Both the position numbers and the translations under genes were made by a program. From Atherinomorus stipes (Eukaryota > Chordata > Actinopteri > Atheriniformes > Atherinidae), in the NCBI GenBank assembly GCA_023101725.1, contig JALJCO010009052.1, forward strand, positions 86,739 through 150,738: a stretch of 64,000 bases of DNA, in the 5' to 3' direction. The notes beneath the pieces were generated by a model that was not told the DNA's origin, ran no database searches, and worked only from the letters and a program-made list of their open reading frames with translations. Of the stretch, positions 1 through 12,150 are shown in pieces. Positions within the stretch are counted from its first letter, which is position 1; every line of letters starts with the position of its first letter.

Positions 1-3000
1 GTAGAATGATGAAACTTTGTAGAATGATAGAACTACGTAGAACAGGGGCGTCAAAGTGGTTCCAGAAAGGGCCGTGTGGCTGCTGGTTTTCTTTCCAACC
101 AAGCAGTAGCACACCAGATTCCACTCATCTCGTCAAGTCTTCAGGTTAAGACTGAACTCACTTGATGAGATGAGTGGAGTCTGGTATGCTACTGCTTGGT
201 TGGAAAGAAAACCAGCAGCCACACGGCCCTTTCTGGAACCACTTTGACACCCCTGACGTAGAAAGACGGACCTATGTAGAATAAAGGAACTACGTAGAAT
301 GATGAAACTACATAGAATGATAGACCTACGTAGAATGATGGAACAACGTAGAATGATAGACCTACGTAGAATGATAGAACTACGTAAAATGATAGAGCTA
401 CGTAGAATGATAAAACTACTTAGATTGATACAACTACGTAGAAAGATGGACTTATGTAGAATGATAGAACTATGTAGAATAATAGAACTACGTAGAATAA
501 AGGAACTACGTAGAATGATAGAACTACGTGGAATGATAGAACTACTTAGATTGATAGAACTACGTAGAAAGACGGACTTACGTAGAATGATAGAACTATG
601 TAGAATGTTAGAACAATGTAGAATGATAGAATTATGTAAATGATAGAACTATGTAGAATGATAGAACTACGTAGAATAAAGGAACTACGTAGAATGATAG
701 AACTACGTAGAATGATAGACCTACGTAGAATGATAGAACTACGTAGAATAATAGAACTATGTAGAATGATAGAATTACGTAGAATGATAGACCTACGTAA
801 AATGATAGAACTATGTAGAATGATAGAACTACGTAGAATGATAGAACTTCTTAGAATGATAGAACTATGTAGAATGATAGACCTACGTAGAATGATAGAA
901 TAACGTAGAATGATAGAACTAAGTAGAATGAAGGAGCTACTTAGAATGATAATACAACGTAGAATGATAGAACTATGTAGAATGATAGAACTACGTAAAA
1001 TGATGGAACAACGTAGAATGATAGACCTACGTAGATTGATAGAACTACGTAGAATGATAGACCTACGTAGAATGATAGAACTACTTAGATTGATAGAACT
1101 ACGTAGAAAGACGGACTAACGTAGAATGATAGAACTATGTAGAATGTGAGAACAATGTAGAATGATAGAATTACGTAGAATGATAGAACTACGTAGAATG
1201 ATAGACCTACGTAGAATGATAGAACTACGTAGAATGATAGAACTACCTAAAATTACAGACCTACATAGAATGATAGAGCTATGTAGAATGATAGAACTAC
1301 GTAAAATGAAAGACCTGCATAGTATGATAGAACTACGTAGAATGATAGACCTACGTAGAATGATAGAACTACTTAGAATGATAGAACTACGTAGATTGAT
1401 AGACCTATGTAAAATGACAGAATTACGTAGAATGACAGAACTACGTAGAATGATAGACCTACGCAGAATGATAGAACTACGTAGAATGATAGAACCCCGT
1501 AGAATGATAGACCTACGTAGAATGATAGAACTACGTAGAATAATATAACCATGTAGAATGAGAGACCTATGTAGAATGAGAAGACTACATAGAATGATAG
1601 GACTACATAGAATAATAGAATACGTAGAATGATAGAATTACGTAGGATATATACCTACGTAGACTTATAGAACCGCGTAGAATGATAGACCTACGTAGAA
1701 TGATAGAACTACATAGAATGATAGAACTATGTAGAATGATAGAACTACTTAGAATGATAGAACCGCGTAGAATGATAGACCTACGTAGAATGATAGAACT
1801 ACGTAGAATAATAGAACCATGTAGAATGATAGACCTATGTAGAATGAGAAGACTACATAGAATGATAGGACTACATAGAATAATAGAATAATGTAGAATG
1901 ATAGAATTACGTAGGATATATACCTACGTAGACTTATAGACCTACGTGGAATGATAGACCATGTAGAATTATCGAACTACGTAGAATGATAGACCTCAAG
2001 GAATGATAGAACTACATAGGATGATAGACCTACGTAGAATGATAGAACTACATAGAATGATAGAACTATGTAGAATGATAGAACAACGTAGAATGATAGA
2101 ACCGCGTAGAATGATAGACCTACGTAGAATGATAGAACTACATAGAATTATAGAACTATGTAGAATGATAGAACTACGTAGAATGATAGAACCTGCGTAG
2201 AATGATAAACCTACGTAGAATGATGGAACTACGTAGAATCATAGAACTGTGTAGAATCATAGAACTGAGTACAATGATGGAACTACGTAGAATGATAGAA
2301 CCACGTAGAATGATGGAACTACGTAGAATGATAGAATTACGTAGGATATATGCCTACGTAGAATTATAGACCTACGTGGAATGATAGACCATGTAAAATG
2401 ATCGAACTACGTAGAATGATAGAACTACGTAGAATGATGGCACTACGTAGAATGATATAACCGCGTAGAATGATAGACCTACGTAGAATGATAAGACTAC
2501 ATAGAATGATAGGACTACATAGAATAATAGAATTACGTAGAATGATAGAATTACGTAGGATATATACCTACGTAGAATTATAGACCTACGTGGAATGATA
2601 GACCATGTAGAATGATCGAACTACGTAGAATGATAGACCTATGTAGAATGATAGAACTACGTAGAATGATGGAACTGCATAGAATGATAGAATTACGTAG
2701 AATGATGGAACTACGTAGAATGATAGAACTACGTAGAATGATGGAACTGCATAGAATGATAGAACTACGTAGAATGATGGAACTACGTAGAATGATAGAA
2801 CTACGTAGAATGATAGAACTACGTAGAATGATGGAACTACGTAGAATGACAGAATTACGTAGAATGATAGAAGTACGTAGAATGATGGAACTACGTAGAA
2901 TGATGGAACTACGTAAAATGATAGAACTACGTAGAATGATGGAACTACGTAGAATGATGGAACTACGTAGAATGATGGAACTACGTAGAATGATAGAACT

Positions 3001-3028
3001 ACGTAGAATGATAGAACTACGTAGAATG
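1..3028. repeat. 18-bp minisatellite, about 150 copies
   Basis: Tandem copies of an 18-bp unit close to tacgtagaatgatagaac, with scattered substitutions such as gac for gaa, atgg for atag and catag for cgtag. Each standard unit carries the palindrome TACGTA. Because 18 is a multiple of 3 and the unit has no stop in one frame, the array yields open frames on both strands (MIELRR-type on plus, SFYVV-type on minus). These are by-products of the period, not genes. The last 400 bp are the most regular. The array runs off the left edge of the window and is broken once by a MITE at 43-255. Confidence 0.97.
43..255. mobile_element. hAT-type MITE (palindromic) inside the 18-bp array
   Basis: A 213-bp element with long inverted arms of about 95 bp. 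It starts caggggcgtcaaagtgg and ends with the complement (ccactttgacacccctg). It is flanked on both sides by the 8-bp sequence acgtagaa (35-42 and 256-263). CAGGGG ends with an 8-bp duplication are the hallmark of hAT elements. The duplication also occurs in every array unit, so it supports the family weakly on its own but agrees with insertion into one unit. There is no coding capacity. Confidence 0.8.
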
Positions 3029-3205
3029 ATAGCCTGCTGTCTGATTCAACTGTTTCTGAGCAGAGAGACAAAGCTGACAGACCATAAACAGGAACTTTAA
3101 TTCTCACTCTGACATTCACATGACCTCATCAGTGCACAGCAGATCAGATTATACACCCAAAACCCCAGAAAAGTGACAGTTGATGTCATGGCACCTTCAA
3201 AAACA

Positions 3206-3332
3206 GCATTTTGTGTTTACTTGTGTTATCGTTGTCTCACATTTAAATTTGTTTCATGATCTGAAACGTATAAGTGTGATAAACATGCAAAAACTAAGAA
3301 ATCAGGAAGGAGACAAACACTTTTTCGCACAC
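3206..3332 (+). mobile_element. Tc1-like element, end fragment
   Basis: The stretch containing catgatctgaaacgtataag, then gtgataaacatgc, then caaacactttttcgcacacc matches the 3' end of a common fish Tc1-like transposon whose copies finish in caaacactttttcacac. A second copy is at 58517-58645 in this window. Only the end is present. Confidence 0.55.
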
Positions 3333-3519
3333 CTGTATCTGTGATGGCTCATCTTTTATGGGGATTGTCGTTACTTTTTATAAACTTCATTTTTAATACT
3401 TTAAAGAACAAAACTGAGGCGACAGAGAAAAAGTTGTAGTCTACACCAGAGGCAGAATGAGAGTGATTCCAGGCAGCCAGAGCTTGCACTGCCATTACCA
3501 GTTCCTCTCCTCTTCTTCA

Positions 3520-3533
3520 GTTGTCATGGCAAC
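3520..3533. promoter_or_regulatory. X-box-like RFX site
   Basis: GTTGTCATGGCAAC is a near-perfect inverted repeat that fits the RFX X-box pattern RYYRYY-N-RRNRAC. It lies in non-repetitive sequence. No gene start is visible nearby, so any function is inferred. Confidence 0.35.
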
Positions 3534-3774
3534 CCAGAGACCATTGTTGTGACACATTTTGCTGCTGAAGCTTTTGTCTCATTCCTCCAGCGCAGAGGCA
3601 TCTGTCACCGCTAACATCTGTCTACCAGCCTGCTGCTAATGTCTTTCATCACGCCCTCAGCAACAGCGTGCAAACTGCAATCTCACAGACGAACTGGAAA
3701 AGTCTGACATGAACTGGTTTCACGCAGACGTGGATTCCTCATATATACTCCACAACAAGCTGGGCTGGAAACAC

Positions 3775-4760
3775 GAGGCGCTTTCAGACTGCAGGAACCT
3801 TCTGGAGTTCCTAGAACCTTTTCAGGAAGCAGGCCTTTTTTATGTGCATTCGGACACATAGGAACCAGGAACCCCAGACCTCAGTTCCTAGAACCTTTTT
3901 AGCTCCTACTCCAATGCAGGGTCTTTTCAGGGTTCCATAGGAACTGAAATACGTAGATGTTTGGTGATTGGTAGAACTAGTAAGCTCCGCCCCTTGCGTG
4001 ATCTCTACTTCTTCTAGCCCACCATATTTAAAAAGTCTCACAGTTGTTTACCGAGATCATAATAACAACAAGAACTATTCCAATAGGAGTGTACAAATTC
4101 ATGATTAAATCCATCACAATGGTGCACGTCCCGAATCGATAACTACTTTGAAACGTCCACAAGCAATTATTTTCATATTAAATCAATGACCGAATACAGC
4201 TGCAAAGTACAGCAGTAGAATCTGCGGCTGCCGCCCGGACACTTTAGTGGACGGACCGTTCACTAAGGTTCAGCAGGTTACTTCAACAAAAGGTAAACAA
4301 GGGAAAGGGCGGCAAAGCCGGTAAGCTAGCTTTATAATAGCTTTGAATAAAAGAGATGGAAAAGCCAAATACAGTTGCAAATTGTGTCAGTACAATCTGC
4401 AACACTTCAGTGAACGAACCCCGGTCCGTCCACTAAAGTGTCCGGGTTTACTTCAACGAAACGTAAACAAGACGTTAGGGCAGCTTTCCAACGGGGGGCT
4501 GTTCCATTATTTATGACCGTGATGATGAAAGCTGGGAAGCTAGCTTTATGAATAAAAGAGATGAGAAACCTCAGTTTTGTATCAGATGATCTGGGGCATT
4601 AATTTGTCTGTCGCAAAGATTGCGTCATACATGGTCCTTAACAACGTCCTCCCTCATGTGTGAACGCACACTGAAGGCGAAGGGTAGTTCTTATAACTAA
4701 ACTCAGGAGGCGTAGTTACAGGAACTGCGTGCTTAGAACCTCTCTGTCCGAATGCGCCTA
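3775..4760. mobile_element. Degenerate inverted-repeat DNA element
   Basis: The left end reads aggcgctttcagactgcagg and the right end, reverse-complemented, reads aggcgcattcggacagag. Both are followed by similar ggaacc/ggttc-rich arms with tagaacctt. The interior carries a duplicated block and the 25-bp inverted repeat at 4234/4446. No target duplication was found, so the superfamily is open. Nothing in it codes. Confidence 0.35.
4234..4446. repeat. Perfect 25-bp inverted repeat flanking a duplicated block
   Basis: Positions 4234-4258 are the exact reverse complement of 4422-4446; the core is ggacactttagtggacgg. The sequence on each side is also directly repeated: acttcaac, then aaacaag, then agctagcttta and gaataaaagagatg occur near 4280-4360 and again near 4450-4565. 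The structure combines direct and inverted duplication. Confidence 0.75.
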
Positions 4761-4924
4761 CTGACAGCAACCAAGGTGGAAGATGGTCCTAAACCTGCTT
4801 AGCTTAGCATGGGAAGCAGTTCAGCCTCCACCGGCAGCAGCATGAACACGCTGGAGGACCTGATCTATGCTGCTACAGAGATGTTCTAGAAGTCCCTGGA
4901 ACAATTATGATAAAGATTATAATA

Positions 4925-5570
4925 GGGGATTATCACGCTTCCGCGGTCCGGATTCCGGAAGTTGAAACATTTGACACTTCCTCTTCCGGGCCATGTTAAC
5001 GACAGCCGTTCCTGCTCTGTTATACTGTTTAAATCGGATAAACTCCAAACATACTCAAGTTTTCATTCTAGACTGAAATGATACTAAGGAAGAAGTGGAT
5101 CAAAGCGATCGATTCGCCGCGGTGAAGGACCGAACTTTATAATAAAACGACACACGTTTGTTTGTGGCCGGCAGACTGCGCAGTCGTGTTAGCAGGTTAG
5201 CATTAGCCAGCTCGATAACGTGGCTAACTTTGTGCGGCTGAAAACACACAATCATCTGAAAGCGTTTCCTTTTTTTGGCAGTCCCCAGTTGTTCCACTGG
5301 AAACGGGGAGGTACAGACCCGATTTTCAGATGTCCCCACCGGCGACAAACAAACGTGTGTTTTATTATAAAGTTCGGCCCTTCACCGCGGCAAATCGATC
5401 GCTTTGATCCACTTCTTCCTTAGTATCATTTCAGTCTAGAATGAAAACTTGAGTATGTTTGGAGTTTATCCGATTTAAACAGTATAACAGAGCAGGAACG
5501 GCTGTCGTTAACATGGCCCGGAAGAGGAAGTGTCAAAATCCGGGCACTTCCGGTAAGCGTGATAATCCCC
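4925..5570. mobile_element. Foldback MITE, copy 1 (646 bp)
   Basis: Starts ggggattatcacgcttcc and ends ggtaagcgtgataatcccc. The arms of roughly 250 bp are inverted copies of each other; for example gaggaagtgtcaa and aaagcgatcgatt occur in both orientations. It is flanked by TA on each side (4923-4924 and 5571-5572), which may be the target duplication. The short open frames at 5100-5423 are shadows of the palindrome. A larger relative is at 33243-34366. Superfamily not assigned. Confidence 0.8.
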
Positions 5571-5759
5571 TATCAGGAATATTCTGTATTAACTGTTTTC
5601 CAACACCATAAATGTGTAAAATCACATAAAAACACCCTATAGGTGTTTAAGTTTGATTTTTTTCTACCTTTGAAGGCAACAGAACAAAATAATAGAACAT
5701 TAAAGGAATAGTACACCTACAGAATGACGTGTCTTCATCTCCTCCTCCATCTCATCTCC
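5571..5759 (+). other. AT-rich spacer with a TTAA-type element end
   Basis: AT-rich sequence followed at 5700 by TTAA and aggaatagtacacctacag. The same left end occurs at 32863 (TTAA then agggatagtacaccaacag), so this is probably the end of a TTAA-flanked MITE family. No matching right end was found. Confidence 0.4.
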
Positions 5760-5805
5760 CACTAGGTACCTTGCGATACCTTATCGTATCGCAAGGTACC
5801 TAGTG
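5760..5805. repeat. Perfect hairpin, 20-bp arms, at the edge of the satellite
   Basis: Arms 5760-5779 (cactaggtaccttgcgatac) and 5786-5805 are exact reverse complements around a 6-base loop. The hairpin ends 13 bases before the first unit of the 38-bp satellite. It could extrude as a cruciform or fold in RNA; either is inference. Confidence 0.9.
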
Positions 5806-5818
5806 ATTCCCAGCCCTA

Positions 5819-8800
5819 GTAAGCTATGTATGTAGCCACATTCATATGTGGTGACGGTAAGCTACGTATGTACCCTCATTCATACGTGGTGACTGTAAGC
5901 TACGTATGTAGCCTCATTCATACGTGGTGACCGTAAGCTACGTTTGTAGCCACATTCATATGCGGTGATGGTAAGCTATGTATGTAGCCAAATTCAAACG
6001 TGGTGACGGTAAGCTACGTATGTAGCCTCATTCATACGTGGTGACGGTAAGCTACGTATGTAGCCTCATTCATACGTGGTAACGGTAAGCTATGTATGTA
6101 GCCACATTCATATGCCGTGATGGTAAGCTATGTATGTAGCCACATTCATACGTGGTGACGGTAAGCTATGTATGTAGCCTCATTCATTCGTGGTGACGGT
6201 TAGCTACGTATGTAGCCTCATTCATACGTGGTAACGGTAAGCTACGTATGCAGCCACATTCATATGCGGTGATGGTAAGCTATGTATGTAGCCACATTCA
6301 TACGTGGTGACGGTAAGCTACGTATGTAGCCTCATTCATTCGTGGTGACGGTAAGCTACGTATGTAGCCTCATTCATACGTGGTGACAGTAAGGTACGTA
6401 TGTAGCCTCATTCATACGTGGTGACGGTAAGCTACGTATGTAGCCTCATTCATACGTGGTGACGGTAAGCTATGTATGTAGCCTCATTCATACGTGGTGA
6501 CGGTAAGCTACGTATGTAGCCTCATTCATACGTGGTGACGGTTAGCTACGTATGTAGCCTCATTCATACGTGGTGACTGTAAGCTACGTATGTAGCCTCA
6601 TTCATACATGGTGACGGTAAGCTACATATGTAGCCTCATTCATACATGGTGACGGTAAGCTACATATGTAGCCTCATTCATACGTGGTGACGGTAAGCTA
6701 CGTATGTAGCCTCATTCATACGTGGTGACGGTAAGCTACGTATGTAGCCTCATTCATACGTGGTAACGGTAGGCTACATATCTAGCCACATTCATATGCG
6801 GTGATGGTAAGCTACGTATGTAGCCACATTCATACGTGGTGACGGTAAGCTATGTATGTAGCCTCATTCATACGTGGTGACGGTAAGCTACATATGTAGC
6901 CTCATTCATACGTGGTGACGGAAAGCTATGTATGTAGCCACATTCATACGTGGTGACGGTAAGCTACGTTTGTAGCCACATTCATGTGCGGTGATGGTAA
7001 GCTATGTATGTAGCCACATTCATACGTGGTGACGGTAAGCTACGTATGTACCCTCATTCATACGTGGTGACTGTAAGCTACGTATGTAGCCTCATTCATA
7101 CGTGGTGACGGTAAGCTACGTTTGTAGCCTTATTCATATGCGGTGATGGTAAGCTATGTATGTAGCCAAATTCATACGTGGTGACGGTAAGCTACGTATG
7201 TAGCCTCATTCATACGTAATGACGGTAAGCTCCGTATGTAGCCACATTCATACGTGGTAACGGTAAGCTACGTATGTAGCCACATTCATATGCGGTGATG
7301 GTAAGCTATGTATGTAGCCACATTCATACGTGGTGACGGTAAGCTACGTATGTAGCCTCATTCATTCGTGGTGACGGTAAGCTACGTATGTAGCCTCATT
7401 CATACGTGGTAACGGTAAACTACGTATGCAGCCACATTCATATGCGGTGATGGTAAGCTATGTATGTAGCCACATTCATATGTGGTGATGGTAAGCTACG
7501 TTTGTAGCCTCATTCATTTGTGGTGACGGTAAGCTACGTATGTAGCCTCATTCATACGTGGTGAAAGTAAGGTACGTATGTAGCCTCATTCATACGTGGT
7601 GACGGTAAGCTACGTATATAGCCTCATTCATACGTGGTGATGGTAAGCTACGTATGTAGCCTCATTCATACGTGGTGCTGGTAAGCTACGTATGTAGCCT
7701 CATTCATACGTGGTAACGGTAAGCTACGTATGTAGCCACATTCATACGTGGTGACTGTAAGCTACGTATGTAGCCTCATTCATACGTGGTGACGGTAAGC
7801 TACGTATGTAGCCACATTCATACGTGGTGACGGTAAGCTACGTATGTAGCCTCATTCATACGTGGTGACGGTAAGCTACGTATGTAGCCTCATTCATACG
7901 TGGTGACGGTAAGCTACGTATGTAGCCTCATTCATACGTGGTAACGGTAAGCTACGTATGTAGCCACATTCATATGCGGTGATGGTAAGCTATGTATGTA
8001 GCCACATTCATACGTGGTGACGGTAAGCTACGTATGTAGCCTCATTCATACGTGGTGACGGTAAGCTACATATGTAGCCTCATTCATACGTGGTGACGGT
8101 AAGCTACATATGTAGCCTCATTCATACGTGGTGACTGTAAGCTACGTATGTAGCCACATTCATACGTGGTGACTGTAAGCTACGTATGTAGCCTCATTCA
8201 TATGTGGTGACGGTAAGCTACGTATGTAGCCTCATTCATACGTGGTGACTGTAAGCTACGTATGTAGCCTCGTTTATACGTGGTGACGATAAGCTACGTA
8301 TGTAGCCTCATTCATACGTGGTGACGGTAAGCTACGTATGTAGCCTCATTCATACGTGGTGACGGTAAGCTACATATGTAGCCTCATTCATACGTGGTGA
8401 CGGTAAGCTACGTATGTAGCCTCATTCATACGTGGTGACTGTAAGCTACGTATGTAGCCTCATTTATACATGGTGACGATAAGCTACGTATGTAGCCTCA
8501 TTCATACGTGGTGACGGTAAGCTTCGTATGTAGCCTAATTCATACGTGGTGACGGTAAGCTACATATGTAGCCTCATTCATACGTGGTGACGGTAAGCTG
8601 CGTATGTAGCCACATTCATACGTGGTGACTGTAAGCTACGTATGTAGCCTCATTCATACGTGGTGACGGTAAGCTACTTATGTAGCCTCATTCATACGTG
8701 GTGACGGTAAGCTACCTATGTAGCCTCATTCATACGTGGTGACGGTAAGCTACATATGTAGCCTCATTCATACGTGGTGACGGTAAGCTGCGTATGTAGC

Positions 8801-11107
8801 CACATTCATACGTGGTGACGGTAAGCTATGTATGTAGCCTCATTCATACGTGGTGACTGTAAGCTACGTATGTAGCCTCATTCATACGTGGTGACGATAA
8901 GCTACGTATGTAGCCTCATTCATACATGGTGACGGTAAGCTACGTATGTAACCACATTCATACGTGTTGACTGTGAGCTACGTATGTAGCCTCATTCATA
9001 CGTGGTGACGGTAAGCTACGTATGTAGCCTCATTCATACGTGGTGACGGTAAGCTACGTATGTAGCCACATTCATACGTGGTGACGGTAAGCTACGTATG
9101 TAGCCTCATTCATATGTGGTGATGGAAAGCTACGTATGTAGCCTCATTTATACGTGGTAACGGTAAGCTACGTATGTAGCCACATTCATACGTGGTGACG
9201 GTAAGCTACGTATGTAGCCACATTCATACGTGGTGACGGTAAGCTACGTATGTAGCCTCATTCATACGTGGTGACTGTAAGCTACGTATGTAGCCTCATT
9301 CATACGTGGTGATGATAAGCTACGTATGTAGCCTCATTTATATGTGGTGACGGTAAGCTACGTATGTAGCCTCATTCATATGTGGTGATGGGAAGCTACG
9401 TATGTAGCCTCATTTATACGTGGTAACGGTAAGCTACGTATGTAGCCTCATTCATACGTGGTGACGGTAAGCTACATATGTAGCCACATTCATACGTGGT
9501 GACGGTAAGCTACATATGTAGCCACATTCCTACGTGGTGACGGTAAGCTACGTATGTAGCCTCATTCATACGTGGTGACGGTAAGCTATGTATGTAGCCT
9601 CATTCATACGTGGTGACGGTAAGCTACGTATGTAGCCTCATTTATACGTGGTGACGGTACGCTCATATGTAGCCTCATTCATACGTGCTGACGGTAAGCT
9701 ACGTATGTAGCCTCATTCATACGTGGTAGCGGTAAACTACGTATGCAGCCACATTCATATGCGGTGATGGTAAGCTATGTATGTAGCCACATTCATATGT
9801 GGTGATGGTAAGCTACGTTTGTAGCCTCATTCATTTGTGGTGACGGTAAGCTACGTATGTAGCCTCATTCATACGTGGTGAAAGTAAGGTACGTATGTAG
9901 CCTCATTCATACGTGGTGACGGTAAGCTACGTATGTAGCCACATTCATACGTGGTGATGGTAAGCTACGTATGTAGCCTCATTCATACGTGGTGCTGGTA
10001 AGCTACGTATGTAGCCTCATTCATACGTGGTAACGGTAAGCTACGTATGTAGCCACATTCATACGTGGTGACTGTAAGCTTCGTATGTAGCCTCATTCAT
10101 ACATGGTGACGGTAAGCTACGTATGTAGCCTCATTTATATGTGGTGACGGTAAGCTACGTATGTAGCCTCATTCATATGTGGTGACGGTAAGCTACGTAT
10201 GTAGCCACATTCATACGTGGTGACTGTAAGCTTCGTATGTAGCCTCATTCATACGTGGTGACGGTAAGCTACGTATGTAGCCTCATTTATATGTGGTGAC
10301 GGTAAGCTACGTATGTAGCCTCATTCATACGTGGTGAAAGTAAGGTACGTATGTAGCCTCATTCATACGTGGTGACGGTAAGCTACGTATGTAGCCACAT
10401 TCATACGTGGTGATGGTAAGCTACGCATGTAGCCTCATTCATACGTGGTGCTGGTAAGCTACGTATGTAGCCTCATTCATACGTGGTAACGGTAAGCTAC
10501 GTATGTAGCCACATTCATACGTGGTGACTGTAAGCTTCGTATGTAGCCTCATTCATACGTGGTGACGGTAAGCTACGTATGTAGCCTCATTTATATGTGG
10601 AGACGGTAAGCTACGTATGTAGCCTCATTCATATGTGGTGATGGGAAGCTACGTATGTAGCCTCATTTATACGTGGTAACGGTAAGCTACGTATGTAGCC
10701 TCATTCATACGTGGTGACGGTAAGCTACATATGTAGCCACATTCATACGTGGTGACGGTAAGCTACGTATGTAGCCACATTCCTACGTGGTGACGGTAAG
10801 CTACGTATGTAGCCTCATTCATACGTGGTGACGGTAAGCTATGTCTGTAGCCTCATTCATACGTGGTGACGGTAAGCTACGTATGTAGCCTCATTCATAC
10901 GTGGTGACGGTACGCTTATATGTAGCCTCATTCATACGTGGTGACGGTAAGCTACGTATGTAGCCTCATTCATACGTGGTGACGGTAAGCTACGTATGTA
11001 GCCTCATTCATACGTGGTGACGGTAAGCTACGTATGTAGCCACATTCATACGTGGTGACGGTAAGCTACGTATGTAGCCTCATTCATACGTGGTGACGGT
11101 AAGCTAC
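5819..11107 (+). repeat. 38-bp satellite array 1, about 139 copies
   Basis: The 38-bp unit starts gtaagctacgtatgtagc and continues ctcattcatacgtggtgacg. Common variants are cacattc for ctcattc, and a diverged subtype with catatgcggtgatgg. Each unit contains the dyad GCTAC-GTAT-GTAGC. The subtypes recur in blocks, which points to segmental amplification; for example the blocks near 7380-7700 and 9715-10020 are close copies. The same unit in the same orientation forms the array at 36387-38418. Confidence 0.97.
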
Positions 11108-11236
11108 CTCAGACACTTAACCCTCAAGGAGGGTTAAGTGTCTTGCCCAAGGACACAACGACTCATTGCTGGGGGATTGGGATTCGAACCGCCGATCATT
11201 GTCCGACCTGCTCTACCTCCTGAGCCACAGCAGCCC
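11107..11236 (-). mobile_element. tRNA-derived SINE
   Basis: On the minus strand there is a polymerase III box A, TGGCTCAGGAGG (11227-11216), and a box B, GGTTCGAATC (11190-11181), at tRNA-like spacing. After these comes the tail motif gtccttgggcaagacactta, typical of a widespread fish retroposon. The tail contains a short palindrome, gacacttaaccctc with its complement. The acceptor stem does not pair well, so this is a SINE head and not a tRNA gene. Its 3' end abuts the satellite. Confidence 0.75.
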
Positions 11237-11629
11237 TGATGATGAGGATGCTGATCAGGGATGATGATGAGGATGCTGATCAGGGATGATGATGATGATG
11301 AAGATGATGGGTGGAGCTTTCCTGGATGGATCTTCATCAGAAAGGCATCTTTCATACAGCCACCGAACACGTTCAGCAGATGGTTGATCTGGTCGCTACC
11401 AACAGTTGTCAGGGAAACAGGACTGGTGATGATGTCATCTTCACTCTGGTATGAGAACTGGGGGAACCAGACATGCTTCCTTGGAGCTTGTCAGTCAGGT
11501 TTTTCTTTATAGAAACCACTCGTTGACGTCATTTCAAGACCTTAAAGAACAAAATAGTTTAATAGATAAAGGGAATTTTTGGAGGTTTCTACAGTTGAGG
11601 AGTCGTGAGTTCTATTTTTGGATCAGAAG
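11237..11629. other. GATGA-rich simple sequence and unique spacer
   Basis: Two copies of gatgaggatgctgatcaggg followed by a short GAT run occupy 11240-11310. The rest is unique sequence without a recognised gene. Confidence 0.5.
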
Positions 11630-12150
11630 GGGATTGCCTCGTGAGACCATCCTGATCTGCGAGATTCAGGTTTTCACTCGCAGATCAGTCTGGCTGCTTT
11701 CTGTTGAAGAGAATTTGGAGCAGTTCACCAAACAAACGTCCAATCAGCGTTGGCTTTGAGGCGGGGTGAGGTGTGACGCAACGAGAAGCAACAGTTCAGT
11801 CTAAACAACATGGCGGCTTCAGCGGATGAAACTACCCTCGGCGTGGCTATCGCTCAGGTTTTCTCAGAATTACAGAGTATTTCTTCACTGAAAGGAGAGC
11901 AAACACTGCTCTGGAGGCTTTTCTCAAAAGAAAACATGTTTGATCGTGTTTTTGTTGTTGCTCTGTTGGTATGTCATATGCTTCGTTGATCTGATTGGTT
12001 AATTTGTCCCGTCTATCACCAACATACTATAGGTGGTGATAGACAGATGCCTTATCCAATCAGCTAACCAGTGTTTTCGCCCCTTCCCAAAACTACTCTA
12101 ACGTATGATTCCCTGATGGATATGCGGGAGAGAATCCATCTGGCGGGGTC
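11630..12150 (+). mobile_element. Remnant of a high-copy fish repeat with a helicase-like N-terminal stub
   Basis: It contains a hairpin (ctgatctgcgag with ctcgcagatcag, near 11650-11690) and a second hairpin (gtctatcacc with ggtgatagac, 12012-12046). From an ATG at 11810 a short frame begins MAASADETTLGVAIAQVF and continues with SELQSISSLKGEQ, then breaks. From memory, this arrangement matches a fish repeat whose longer copies encode the start of a RecQ-like helicase (a Walker A motif follows in those copies). Here the ATP-binding part is missing and stops follow. Not a working gene. Confidence 0.45.

Larger units (their letters stand above)
3029..3774. other. Mostly unique sequence after the array
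   Basis: Past the last array unit the sequence is ordinary and unique apart from the Tc1-like tail piece at 3206-3332. No exon with convincing splice sites or homology was recognised. An RFX-type X-box lies at 3520-3533. Confidence 0.5.

Noticed and set aside
299..3119. Open frames with MIELRR or SFYVV repeats
   Set aside because: Produced by the 18-bp period on both strands; no start context, no non-repeat domain.
5819..11107. CRISPR array
   Set aside because: Units are contiguous with no unique spacers, and the host is a vertebrate; it is a satellite.
11181..11236. Functional tRNA gene
   Set aside because: Box A and box B are good but the acceptor stem does not pair and a retroposon tail follows; it is a SINE.
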